Source: Desulfobacteraceae bacterium
Lineage (GTDB): Bacteria > Desulfobacterota > Desulfobacteria > Desulfobacterales > Desulfosalsimonadaceae
DNA: 5,441 nucleotides
Assembly: GCA_027353395.1 (NCBI GenBank)
Contig: DAIEHU010000201.1
Span: 1 to 5,441, forward strand
Direction: 5' to 3'
Shown: positions 1 to 5,441 of the stretch, piece by piece
How the letters are laid out: every line of letters starts with the position of its first letter
Position numbering within the stretch: the first letter of the stretch is position 1
Program-made: the position numbers and the translations under genes
The notes under the pieces: model-generated
Seen by the model: the letters and a program-made list of their open reading frames with translations, nothing else
What the model was told of the DNA's origin: nothing
The model's database searches: none

Positions 1-580
1 CAATGCGGTGCCATTGTTCATATTGATAATCAAAAAGCAATTGAGACGGGTTCTTCGCGCCGTAAAGGATATAAACCCCTGGAAAATCCGCCCGGTTTTC
101 AATCACAAAACTGATTGGCGCGCGCAGGGGAGCAAGGCCCAGACCGCCAGCGATGAGCAGGATATTGTTGCCTTTCATCTGCTCCATGGGGAAATAGGTT
201 CCGAACGGGCCCCGCAGCCCCACAATCGCTCCCCTCTTGGCCTTGTGGAGCGCTTCCGTGACTTTTCCTGCCCTTCGGATGCACAGTTCAATGGTGCTTT
301 TGATGGACGGGGAGGAAGAAAATGAAATGGGTATTTCCCCGTATCCCGGCAACTCCAGCATGACGAACTGGCCGGGCAGGAACGAAAACCGCTGCCAGTC
401 ATTATCATTGACCATGCGGATCTGGAACAATTTTTCCATGTCCGTCAGCCGGATGATGTTGGTGATTTCAGCCTTGAAGCTCCTGTCGACATCCTTTAAC
501 CGGCTCCGCCGGTTGTAGTCCAGGGGCTCCACCATGTCGGTTTCATGGGTAATGTCATAAGGGTGCATAATTTTTTTCAT
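1..580 (-). CDS. HydG/AsrB-type FAD/NAD(P)-binding oxidoreductase subunit (partial, C-terminus off the window)
   Basis: Translating the minus strand from the ATG at 580-578 gives 193 codons open to the window edge. The product belongs to the ferredoxin-NADP reductase-like family of sulfhydrogenase gamma (HydG) and anaerobic sulfite reductase B subunits. These take electrons from, or pass them to, NAD(P)H through FAD, in the cytoplasm. Visible motifs in order: PGQF (69-72), the flavin-binding stretch IPISFSSSP (83-91), RRAGKVT (102-108), GLRGPFGTYF (121-130), the dinucleotide-binding glycine loop LLIAGGLGLAPLR (141-153), and YGAKNPSQLLF (173-183). The cysteine-rich C-terminal [2Fe-2S] segment expected in the family would lie beyond position 1. 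The start overlaps the upstream gene's stop by ATGA and has a GGAG (592-589) 8 bases upstream, so the two genes are translationally coupled. The family is clear; whether the partner is a hydrogenase, a sulfite reductase or another enzyme cannot be decided here. Confidence 0.92.
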   Translation of the reverse strand, partial: MKKIMHPYDITHETDMVEPLDYNRRSRLKDVDRSFKAEITNIIRLTDMEKLFQIRMVNDNDWQRFSFLPGQFVMLELPGYGEIPISFSSSPSIKSTIELCIRRAGKVTEALHKAKRGAIVGLRGPFGTYFPMEQMKGNNILLIAGGLGLAPLRAPISFVIENRADFPGVYILYGAKNPSQLLFDYQYEQWHRI

Positions 581-1623
581 CGTCCATGCTCCATCTGAAT
601 ATCATGAATCACATCGGTTGGGTTAATGCCGGCCAGACACACCCGGCCGCAGCGGTTGCATCCCACGCACATGGGCTGGCCGAAAGTGTCCACAAACCCA
701 CGGTGCTGATGATAATAACGGTATTTCAGCCGGGTGTCCCGGCCGGGTCTGAAATTATGGCCGCCGGCCACTTGGGCGAAATCATAAAGGTTGCAGGAAT
801 ACAACTGTTTGGTTTTCTCGCTTTTTTGAAAATCCATGGACATATTTTCAGTCACGCCATAGCAATAGCAGGTGGGACACACCATGGCGCAGCTCCCGCA
901 GCTCAGGCACTTGTCTCCCCATTTTTTCCAGACATCGGAATTAAATTCAATATCCAGCAGATTGGGAAGATTTTCGACATGCACGGTTTTTTCGAAACTG
1001 GCCTCAAAATGGTTTCGTTTGGTTAGATAGAGCTTCCGGTCTTCCTCGGAAATGTCCCGCACGTTGACCTTGCCGAGCGCGTTAAACGCCCGGTCCGTGC
1101 CGACCTTGACAAAATACCGGTCCCCGATATCGGTCAGAAACAAATCAAACCCATGAGTGACCGTGTCGCTACCGACGGATGCGCAAAATCCGCCATCGCA
1201 GGGCTTCTGGCAATCAATGCCGATGATAAGCGTATTGCCTCGCCTGGAGAGATAATAGGGGTTTGGATGGAATTCCTTGGCGAACACCTTGTCAAGTTTT
1301 AAGAGCCCGTTGATATCGCAGGGATGAAGCCCGATGATGACCCTGGGGTACTTGTGGTAGGTGATTTCCTGGGTCCAGTCATTATCGGTGAAATGAAAGG
1401 TGGACATCACTTCCCGGTAAGGCAGGAAGTAGGTTTTCGCCGAAAAATCCGTCGTATTATAACCGAGCGTCATGTCGTCAAAGGCCTTCACCGGCAAAAA
1501 CTGGTAAATCGGCTTGCCCTTTGAATTGACGCCCACCCTCTGGGGCCCGATGCACTCCACATCGCGAAGGTGGATGTCGATTAAATCTTTAAAATCCTGC
1601 TTGTCTATCGTTTTATAGAGCAT
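577..1623 (-). CDS. HydB/AsrA-type [4Fe-4S] electron-transfer subunit
   Basis: A 348-residue cytoplasmic iron-sulfur protein resembling the sulfhydrogenase beta subunit (HydB) and anaerobic sulfite reductase A; its length is close to both families. The N-terminal two thirds carry the family signature GIDCQKPCDGGFC (Cys138, 142, 147). Two ferredoxin-type clusters follow: Cys239/242/245/249, with extra Cys252 and Cys254, and CVGCNRCGRVC with Cys319/322/325/329. The residue after the last cysteine is Leu rather than the usual Pro. It probably relays electrons between the flavoprotein encoded just downstream (4-base overlap) and an unseen catalytic subunit. The frame is open to an ATG at 1677, but the ATG at 1623 is preferred: it has AGGAGGG at 1640-1634, 10 bases upstream, whereas the upstream ATG has no ribosome binding site. 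A sigma-54 element lies about 95-110 bases upstream of the chosen start. The family is confident; the specific enzyme complex is not. Confidence 0.92.
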   Translation of the reverse strand: MLYKTIDKQDFKDLIDIHLRDVECIGPQRVGVNSKGKPIYQFLPVKAFDDMTLGYNTTDFSAKTYFLPYREVMSTFHFTDNDWTQEITYHKYPRVIIGLHPCDINGLLKLDKVFAKEFHPNPYYLSRRGNTLIIGIDCQKPCDGGFCASVGSDTVTHGFDLFLTDIGDRYFVKVGTDRAFNALGKVNVRDISEEDRKLYLTKRNHFEASFEKTVHVENLPNLLDIEFNSDVWKKWGDKCLSCGSCAMVCPTCYCYGVTENMSMDFQKSEKTKQLYSCNLYDFAQVAGGHNFRPGRDTRLKYRYYHQHRGFVDTFGQPMCVGCNRCGRVCLAGINPTDVIHDIQMEHGR

Positions 1624-1633
1624 GGTAAGGCAT

Positions 1634-1640
1634 CCCTCCT
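1634..1640 (-). promoter_or_regulatory. Strong ribosome binding site that decides the HydB-like start
   Basis: AGGAGGG on the minus strand, 10 bases before the ATG at 1623. It favours this start over the in-frame ATG at 1677, which has only GC-rich sequence without purine-rich complementarity in front of it. Confidence 0.75.
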
Positions 1641-1718
1641 GAAATTGAGTTCGATTGGGCCGGGCATCATCTATCATGGCGGCAGCGGTTCACGCCAAAT
1701 GCTTTGATTGTTTATATT

Positions 1719-1733
1719 GCAAGCCGTATGCCA
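1719..1733 (-). promoter_or_regulatory. Sigma-54 (RpoN) -24/-12 promoter
   Basis: The minus strand reads TGGCATACGGCTTGC, followed by A. Against the RpoN consensus TGGCAC-G-N4-TTGCW, the -24 block matches TGGCA, the -12 block TTGCA is complete, and the GG-to-GC spacing is exact. Transcription would start about 12 bases downstream, near 1707, giving a leader of roughly 85 bases before the HydB-like gene. It lies alone in the 280-base gap in front of the HydB/HydG-like pair. That pair is therefore likely switched by an AAA+ enhancer-binding activator, independently of the genes upstream. The match is seen directly; activity is inferred. Confidence 0.72.
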
Positions 1734-1740
1734 ATTTTTC

Positions 1741-1800
1741 AGCGCATTAAAAATTATAATCATTTGAAATTATTAAGATTATTAATAACATACAAATAGA
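1741..1800 (-). promoter_or_regulatory. AT-rich spacer between candidate enhancer and sigma-54 promoter
   Basis: 50 of these 60 bases are A or T, much richer than the flanking genes. Sigma-54 promoters often have bendable or IHF-bound DNA at this position so that the activator can loop onto the polymerase. I looked for the IHF core WATCAR-N4-TTR on both strands and found no good match, so intrinsic bending is the safer reading. Confidence 0.4.
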
Positions 1801-1835
1801 TGAGACAGGGGCGGGAGATGGCGTGCATGAATACT

Positions 1836-1852
1836 TTTTACATATTGTAAAA
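1836..1852. promoter_or_regulatory. Dyad TTTTACA-N3-TGTAAAA, candidate upstream activator site
   Basis: A perfect inverted repeat with 7-base arms and a 3-base spacer, flanked by further imperfect symmetry (ATAC on one side, TATTC on the other). Its centre lies about 137 bases upstream of the predicted sigma-54 transcription start, within the usual range for enhancer-binding protein sites. It also lies about 50 bases after the stop codon of the upstream gene. It is AT-rich with no T-tract following, so it does not look like an intrinsic terminator. The symmetry is seen; the regulator is unknown. Confidence 0.45.
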
Positions 1853-1903
1853 TATTCCGACGCCGCTGGTATGATGGTAAAAGATTGTCGACGGCTTATT
1901 TGA

Positions 1904-2731
1904 TTAAATCGCAGGGATCAAAACATTTTCCGGCGTTCCGGTGGGTTCTGTTCCAGATCCGTCATCCGCCTTATCCCATGAAGCACCGAATTTCTGGACA
2001 AACGCGGCTTTTACAATCTCAGCGACCTGGGCGGGATATTTAAAAAAATCACGGTTAATGAGGATATCGTATTCCTCTGGCGCTTCCTCTTTTACACCAA
2101 AAATTTTTTCAAAAAACTGCCGCTGGTCATGATCGAGTTGTTTCAACCGTGAAAACGCCTCAATTTCGGGGACATTCAGCATATCGGCAATCCTGCCCGT
2201 CCGGAAACTGTCGCTGCAAATCAGCCTGACAGCAAGAACACGTTCCCGTGGCAGAATGAGATGCGCTCCACGACCCACGAAAATCGCCGGCCCCAGCGCC
2301 GCGAAAGAAAAGATAGCGCGAAAGAGGAGCCGGGAATACTCACTTTTGGCATAGGTTTTCACACCATAAAGAGCCGAAAACATATCTTCCATTTCACTTG
2401 CGCAATGTTCATCGATAAAGGCCGCAAGCCTTGGATCCGCACCCTTCCGGTTTGCCATGTATTCCATAATCTCCCGGTCAATCACATGATAACCGATTTG
2501 ATTGGCAAGGATATCGGCGATTTCAAGGGCGCCGACCCCGATCCTGCGCGAAAAACAAATAACCGGAAACGATTTTTTCGTGTCTGGCTCACGAATGCTT
2601 CGCTCCTGTCGCCACTCACTAAAAACCTTTTCAACCCGGTCTTGAATATTCGGGCTTCTCTTGTGATACATGCCAGGAATATAAACATTTTTTTCACCCC
2701 CGGTTTTACCGGAGGCTTTAAAATCCGTCAT
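1904..2731 (-). CDS. Cytidylate-kinase-like P-loop family protein
   Basis: A 275-residue protein resembling the cytidylate-kinase-like family (Cytidylate_kin2). Family hallmarks are visible: ICFSRRIGVGALEIADILA (58-76) where a nucleotide-binding loop is expected, VIDRE (83-87), VGRGAHLIL (152-160), and the helical stretch SFRTGRIADML before FGVKEEAPEEYDILINRD (211-228). The loop usually reads SRxxGSGG in this family; here it is SRRIGVGALE, with no second consecutive glycine and no classical GK[ST]. Nucleotide binding may therefore be altered. The N-terminal 55 residues and the Gly/Thr/Pro-rich C-terminal tail (about 250-275) are outside the domain. The true substrate of this family is poorly known, and I do not infer CMP kinase activity. 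The start at 2731 is chosen because GGAGG (2742-2738) lies 6 bases upstream; in-frame ATGs at 2797 and 2779 would overlap the preceding gene. It is probably co-transcribed with the DsrC-like gene, 34 bases upstream. Confidence 0.8.
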   Translation of the reverse strand: MTDFKASGKTGGEKNVYIPGMYHKRSPNIQDRVEKVFSEWRQERSIREPDTKKSFPVICFSRRIGVGALEIADILANQIGYHVIDREIMEYMANRKGADPRLAAFIDEHCASEMEDMFSALYGVKTYAKSEYSRLLFRAIFSFAALGPAIFVGRGAHLILPRERVLAVRLICSDSFRTGRIADMLNVPEIEAFSRLKQLDHDQRQFFEKIFGVKEEAPEEYDILINRDFFKYPAQVAEIVKAAFVQKFGASWDKADDGSGTEPTGTPENVLIPAI

Positions 2732-2737
2732 TTTGCG

Positions 2738-2742
2738 CCTCC
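2738..2742 (-). promoter_or_regulatory. Ribosome binding site that decides the kinase-like gene start
   Basis: GGAGG on the minus strand, 6 bases before the ATG at 2731. It supports that start over the longer in-frame alternatives at 2779 and 2797, which overlap the end of the upstream gene. Confidence 0.65.
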
Positions 2743-2765
2743 ATCCATGCACGGCCGGATTAAGT

Positions 2766-3452
2766 TCACGCTTCGCCATATATCGGCAGACCTGCAATTA
2801 TCACAGCGCACCGATGGTATCCACTGGGGAAAAGTTCCCCGATTTCATCGATTTCCACCTCACAGTCCTCACAACAATCAAAAATGGTGGGAATCGACTG
2901 GTTTTTCAAATAATAATCCCTTAAATACCGGATAATCCGCCAGTGCTTTTCCGTAAGACCTGGACGGATATTCATTTCATAGGCCCGGCGCGCAGCGAAT
3001 GCTTCATCCCATTCATTGGGGTCGACAAGATTGCCGAACAGATTCACCCGATAAACCTTGCCCATAGACGGGGTAACGGTTTTGAGAACGGTTTTTCCTG
3101 AAGTCTCAACATTATAGGGTTCTTCTGTATGATACACCCATCCGTATTTATAGGATATCCCGCTAATCAGACAAGCTCCCCTGAGATAACCGGTTGGGAA
3201 AAAGGCCTTCAAGTCTTTGGCTTTTAAACCCAAGGCCTTGCAGGTCTCATGCACCACAGGGCATATGCGCGTTCTTGCGAACGCATCCCGGATAAAAGTG
3301 ATGATCTCCCAGTGTTTGTCCGTAAGCCCCCCGGTCATATTGAGCATTGCAGCCATGCCGTTGGCGAAATTCTCATCCCAAGATGCGGGATCGACGAGAA
3401 AATTCTGGTTGTCCACTGCATAGTCTTTACCGTAAAAAGAAATTGTTTTCAT
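2766..3452 (-). CDS. Tandem DsrC/TusE-like two-domain sulfur-relay-family protein
   Basis: A 228-residue protein made of two DsrC/TusE-like domains; ordinary members have one domain of about 105-110 residues. Domain 1 spans about 1-105 and domain 2 about 131-228, joined by a linker of about 25 residues. Both show the fold's signature order: a short N-terminal beta region ending FLVDP..W or NLVDP..W, then LT(D/E)KHW..I...RD, then FP(T/S)GY...(A).I.G. DsrC carries trisulfide sulfur on two C-terminal cysteines. Domain 1 keeps a cysteine at the inner position (Cys94, in RGACLISG) but has no outer one. Domain 2 has Val there, a cysteine displaced by two residues (Cys215), no terminal cysteine, and a new CCEDC group (193-197). 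Canonical trisulfide chemistry is therefore unlikely; a redox, metal-binding or regulatory role is possible. The start at 3452 has AAGGA 8 bases upstream; the ATG at 3461 overlaps that site. It sits 26 bases after fdhE. The fold assignment is confident, the function open. Confidence 0.85.
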   Translation of the reverse strand: MKTISFYGKDYAVDNQNFLVDPASWDENFANGMAAMLNMTGGLTDKHWEIITFIRDAFARTRICPVVHETCKALGLKAKDLKAFFPTGYLRGACLISGISYKYGWVYHTEEPYNVETSGKTVLKTVTPSMGKVYRVNLFGNLVDPNEWDEAFAARRAYEMNIRPGLTEKHWRIIRYLRDYYLKNQSIPTIFDCCEDCEVEIDEIGELFPSGYHRCAVIIAGLPIYGEA

Positions 3453-3460
3453 AATTCCCA

Positions 3461-3465
3461 TCCTT
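3461..3465 (-). promoter_or_regulatory. Ribosome binding site that decides the DsrC-like start
   Basis: AAGGA on the minus strand lies 8 bases before the ATG at 3452. The alternative ATG at 3461 shares its first base with this motif and so could not use it, which shortens the protein by three residues. Confidence 0.55.
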
Positions 3466-3478
3466 ATTTTAACTCGAA

Positions 3479-4375
3479 TTAATGCAAACTCTCGCCAAGA
3501 CGGTGTTCCGGGACGCCTGCATAAACGGGATGGGTGTAACCGGTTTCCATCGCGATCATATCCAAGTGCAGGGTGATGATGTTTTCCACCTCAATATCCA
3601 CCGGAAGGGACATATCGCCCAAATCAACCGCCTTTAAATATTGGCGGCAAACATCGCAGACTTCAATTCGGTATTTATTGTCATTTTCCATAAACAGGTA
3701 GGAAAGCTGCCGCTGGTCATCATTTCCGCAAAAAGGGCAAACTGTTCTGGGAAACGGCCACCGGGTTGCGCACGCGCCGCATATCAGGAACCGCTTGCCG
3801 TTTTCCCCGGCGATCAGCGCCATCATGGGCGGTTCGCCGCACATGGGGCAATAACCGTTTTCCCATCCAGCCTTTGACAATAATGGATGATAGGATTCGG
3901 CGTAAATTTCCAGAACCGGGTTCAATATTTCTTTGGTGAGAAAATCAAGGATATCCCAGGAGCCTGTGCGGATCATCGAAGCAGGGGCATGATGGGTTTC
4001 GCTTGTATTGGCGAACATAGTGTAATGTTCTTTTTTCAGAATATCCGCCACGCAATCGGCCACCTCATGGGTCCGGGAATGAAGAATGCCTAAAAGCACC
4101 CTCAAATGCGCCGCCATGATCTTTTCGTCAAACTGCATGCCGCTTTTATCAATCAGCGGAACGCCGTTTTGCAACTTATCAAAAACGCCAGCATCATTTA
4201 TAACCGGCCGGGCGATGGTTTTTAGCATCTTGGATTTATAACGCATCCGTTCCCTCAACACCGGCTCGAAAAAATCAAGAATTTCCCGGTAAGCCGGAAA
4301 AGCTGTTTTCATTTGACTGATTTTGGCGATTTTTTGCGCCATATTCATATTTACTTGTGGCTGCGTTTCCATCAT
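3479..4375 (-). CDS. fdhE: FdhE, formate dehydrogenase accessory/maturation protein
   Basis: A 298-residue cytoplasmic protein, close to the roughly 300-310 residues usual for FdhE. FdhE binds the catalytic subunit of respiratory formate dehydrogenases and is needed for their activity, and carries iron through conserved CxxC motifs. All four CxxC pairs are present: CPMC (176-179), CGAC (199-202), CPFC (213-216) and CDVC (240-243), in a zinc-ribbon/rubredoxin-like arrangement. The spacing between them contains FLICGACATRWPFPR, the typical FdhE context. The N-terminal half is mainly helical with no signal peptide. The start at 4375 has GAGGG (4384-4380) only 4 bases upstream; the adjacent ATG at 4372 is 7 bases away and equally or more likely. 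No stop, frameshift or missing key residue is seen, unlike the formate dehydrogenase gene just upstream. It is followed after 26 bases by the DsrC-like gene. Confidence 0.93.
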   Translation of the reverse strand: MMETQPQVNMNMAQKIAKISQMKTAFPAYREILDFFEPVLRERMRYKSKMLKTIARPVINDAGVFDKLQNGVPLIDKSGMQFDEKIMAAHLRVLLGILHSRTHEVADCVADILKKEHYTMFANTSETHHAPASMIRTGSWDILDFLTKEILNPVLEIYAESYHPLLSKAGWENGYCPMCGEPPMMALIAGENGKRFLICGACATRWPFPRTVCPFCGNDDQRQLSYLFMENDNKYRIEVCDVCRQYLKAVDLGDMSLPVDIEVENIITLHLDMIAMETGYTHPVYAGVPEHRLGESLH

Positions 4376-4408
4376 ATATCCCTCATCATCATGGTTTTTG
4401 GAGACTTT

Positions 4409-4516
4409 TCAAACAGGCGCATAGAGATATTCCAGCAAGGCTTTGTCCGGCAACAGCCAGAAGGCTGGATATTTTTTTTGATAAAGCTTGTCAAAAATCA
4501 TGAGCCAGGAATAATT
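4409..4516 (-). pseudogene. Out-of-frame remnant of the formate dehydrogenase alpha coding sequence
   Basis: Shifting frame by one base near 4516-4522 restores a formate-dehydrogenase-like stretch, NYSWLMIFDKLYQKKY, directly after the LPKMED that ends the in-frame part. The family continues in this way after that motif. The match fades after YPAFW, and this frame stops at 4409-4411, 33 bases before fdhE. A run of eight A on the minus strand (4479-4472) lies within it and may itself hide another indel. About 350-500 residues expected in a full subunit, including the C-terminal cofactor-binding domain, are absent. Confidence 0.72.
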
Positions 4517-5441
4517 ATCCGGTCTTCCATTTTGGGCAGATACGTATAAGCGTCAGCAAGCGAGACGTCCGTGCCATAAAATTCCCGCGGCAGGCTGGCC
4601 ATATATTTCGGATAATTTCGCCACCAGTTGGCGCTCATGGGATCGGAACTGACCGGGGTACAGGCCGCCAGATAATCTTTGTAATTCTGCTGGGAGGACT
4701 TCGGCGTTTTCAGGTATCCTGGAAGGGTATTGTACAGCGGACCCTGACCCGTGGAGCCCTGCACATTGGATTCGCCCCGGAGCGCATTCACTCCGCCGCC
4801 CGCCATTCCCATATTGCCCGGAAGAAGCTGGACAATACACATGGCCCGGAGATTCTGGGTGCCAACCGTATGCTGGGTCCAGCCCATGGCGTACAAAACC
4901 GTGCCGCTTTTATCGGGTTTTCCGGTTTGAGAATACGCCTCATATACCGGCAGGAGTTTGTCCACGGGTGTTCCGGTGATTTGTAAAACCACTTCCGGCG
5001 TATATCGTGAATAATGTTTTTTTAAGAGCTGAAACACACGATTGGGATTTTTCAGCGTCGGGTCTTTCAGCGGCAACCCGTTCGCATCTTTCTGATAAGA
5101 CCATGTGACTTTGTCATATTTGCCATCCACATACCCCTCATCGGTCCTGGCACCGGCAAACCCGGAAAAAATCCCGTCCGTTTCTCCGGGCATTCTGAAA
5201 TCCGGGCTGATCAGGCATGAGGCGTTGGTGTATTCCCGGACGTATTCCTCAAAATAGCGGTTATTGTCCAGGATATACTTGATCATGCCTCCCAGAAAGG
5301 CCATTCCCAGGGTGCGATGAACGATCTGGCCGTCTTTGTTTTGAATTTCAAAGGTCTTTCCCCTGGTTTCCCATATCCGCCGGGCGATTTTGTCCAGCGC
5401 GAAATCCCATGACACCTCCTTCCATTCCGTTTCAAAGGGCT
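4498..5441 (-). pseudogene. Formate dehydrogenase alpha subunit (FdnG/FdhA-like), internally deleted and C-terminally truncated; N-terminus off the window
   Basis: The frame is open from the right edge (first full codon 5439-5437) to TGA at 4500-4498, giving 313 residues. The apparent GTG start at 5415 is internal: the preceding codons read PFETEWKE, running into VSWDFALDKIARR, a conserved formate dehydrogenase motif. Further matches to the E. coli FdnG type are EYVREYTNAS, SRYTPEVV, the GWTQHTVGTQN motif, GNMGMAGGGVNALRGESNVQG, LPGYLKTP, and NYPKYMASL. Normally about 115-120 residues separate the GQIVHRT region from FLGGMIKYILDNN. Here they are joined directly at LGMAFLGG (5308-5285), removing the segment that holds the catalytic Sec or Cys and the following GRGAMTNHW motif. 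The reading frame then breaks near 4516-4522. These lesions imply an inactive gene for the molybdenum/tungsten formate-oxidising subunit. An assembly chimera is the alternative. Confidence 0.82.

Noticed and set aside
8..518. Overlapping plus- and minus-strand open frames in the left 520 bases
   Set aside because: They are shadows of the HydG-like frame, which is open from 580 to the edge and carries unmistakable FAD and NAD(P) motifs.
586..1026. Plus-strand open frame of 146 codons
   Set aside because: It is antisense to the HydB-like gene; its His/Ala-rich composition mirrors the cysteine-cluster region of the real gene.
1624..1677. N-terminal extension of the HydB-like protein from the ATG at 1677
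   Set aside because: There is no ribosome binding site, the extra 18 residues do not resemble the family, and the strong AGGAGGG lies inside it in front of the ATG at 1623.
1759..1785. ATAATC...GATTAT inverted repeat in the AT-rich block
   Set aside because: It has 6-base arms with a 15-base spacer in 83% AT sequence, which is expected by chance.
2261..2935. Plus-strand open frame of 224 codons
   Set aside because: It lies antisense to the kinase-like and DsrC-like genes, which have clear family motifs and ribosome binding sites. Its translation shows no recognisable domain.
4454..4479. Terminator-like hairpin CAGCC-AGAA-GGCTG followed by T8 on the plus strand
   Set aside because: The stem is only 5 bp, the T-run is separated from it by four bases, and no plus-strand gene ends here. 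On the transcribed minus strand the order is reversed, so it cannot act as an intrinsic terminator.
4553..4840. Minus-strand open frame of 95 codons
   Set aside because: It overlaps the formate dehydrogenase remnant in another frame. The formate-dehydrogenase-like signal here is in the other frame, so this is not the shifted continuation.
1..5441. CRISPR arrays, tRNA/rRNA genes, insertion sequences, long direct repeats
   Set aside because: No regularly spaced repeats, cloverleaf-like sequence, transposase motifs or terminal inverted repeats were seen on either strand.

Overview
All supported genes lie on the minus strand, so the window reads from right to left. The gene content points to an anaerobic sulfate- or sulfur-metabolising bacterium, probably a member of the Desulfobacterota. 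It has a respiratory-type formate dehydrogenase remnant, FdhE, a DsrC-family protein, HydB/AsrA- and HydG/AsrB-type electron-transfer subunits, and a sigma-54 promoter. This assignment is an inference from protein families; no rRNA or other taxonomic marker is present.

Right part (5441 to about 4409): the end of a formate dehydrogenase catalytic-subunit gene that looks broken. An in-frame internal deletion removes the segment that carries the catalytic Sec/Cys in the family. A one-base frameshift then ends the protein early, and the C-terminal domain is absent because fdhE begins instead. Next come an intact fdhE (4375-3479), a gene for two fused DsrC/TusE-like domains with altered cysteines (3452-2766), and a cytidylate-kinase-like P-loop protein with a degenerate nucleotide-binding loop (2731-1904). 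The short gaps suggest one transcription unit.

Middle (1903-1624): the only sizeable non-coding region, 280 bases. It holds a well-matched sigma-54 -24/-12 element (1733-1719), an AT-rich block (1800-1741) and, further upstream, a 7-bp-arm dyad (1852-1836) placed where an enhancer-binding activator would bind.

Left part (1623 to 1): a translationally coupled pair with a 4-base ATGA overlap. The first gene encodes a two-cluster [4Fe-4S] protein of the sulfhydrogenase-beta/AsrA type. The second encodes an FAD/NAD(P)-binding protein of the sulfhydrogenase-gamma/AsrB type that runs off the left edge. Together they probably shuttle electrons between NAD(P)H and a partner enzyme encoded beyond the window.

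The most notable points are the tandem DsrC-like fusion with non-canonical cysteines, the apparently inactivated formate dehydrogenase beside an intact fdhE, and the separate sigma-54 control of the HydB/HydG-type pair.
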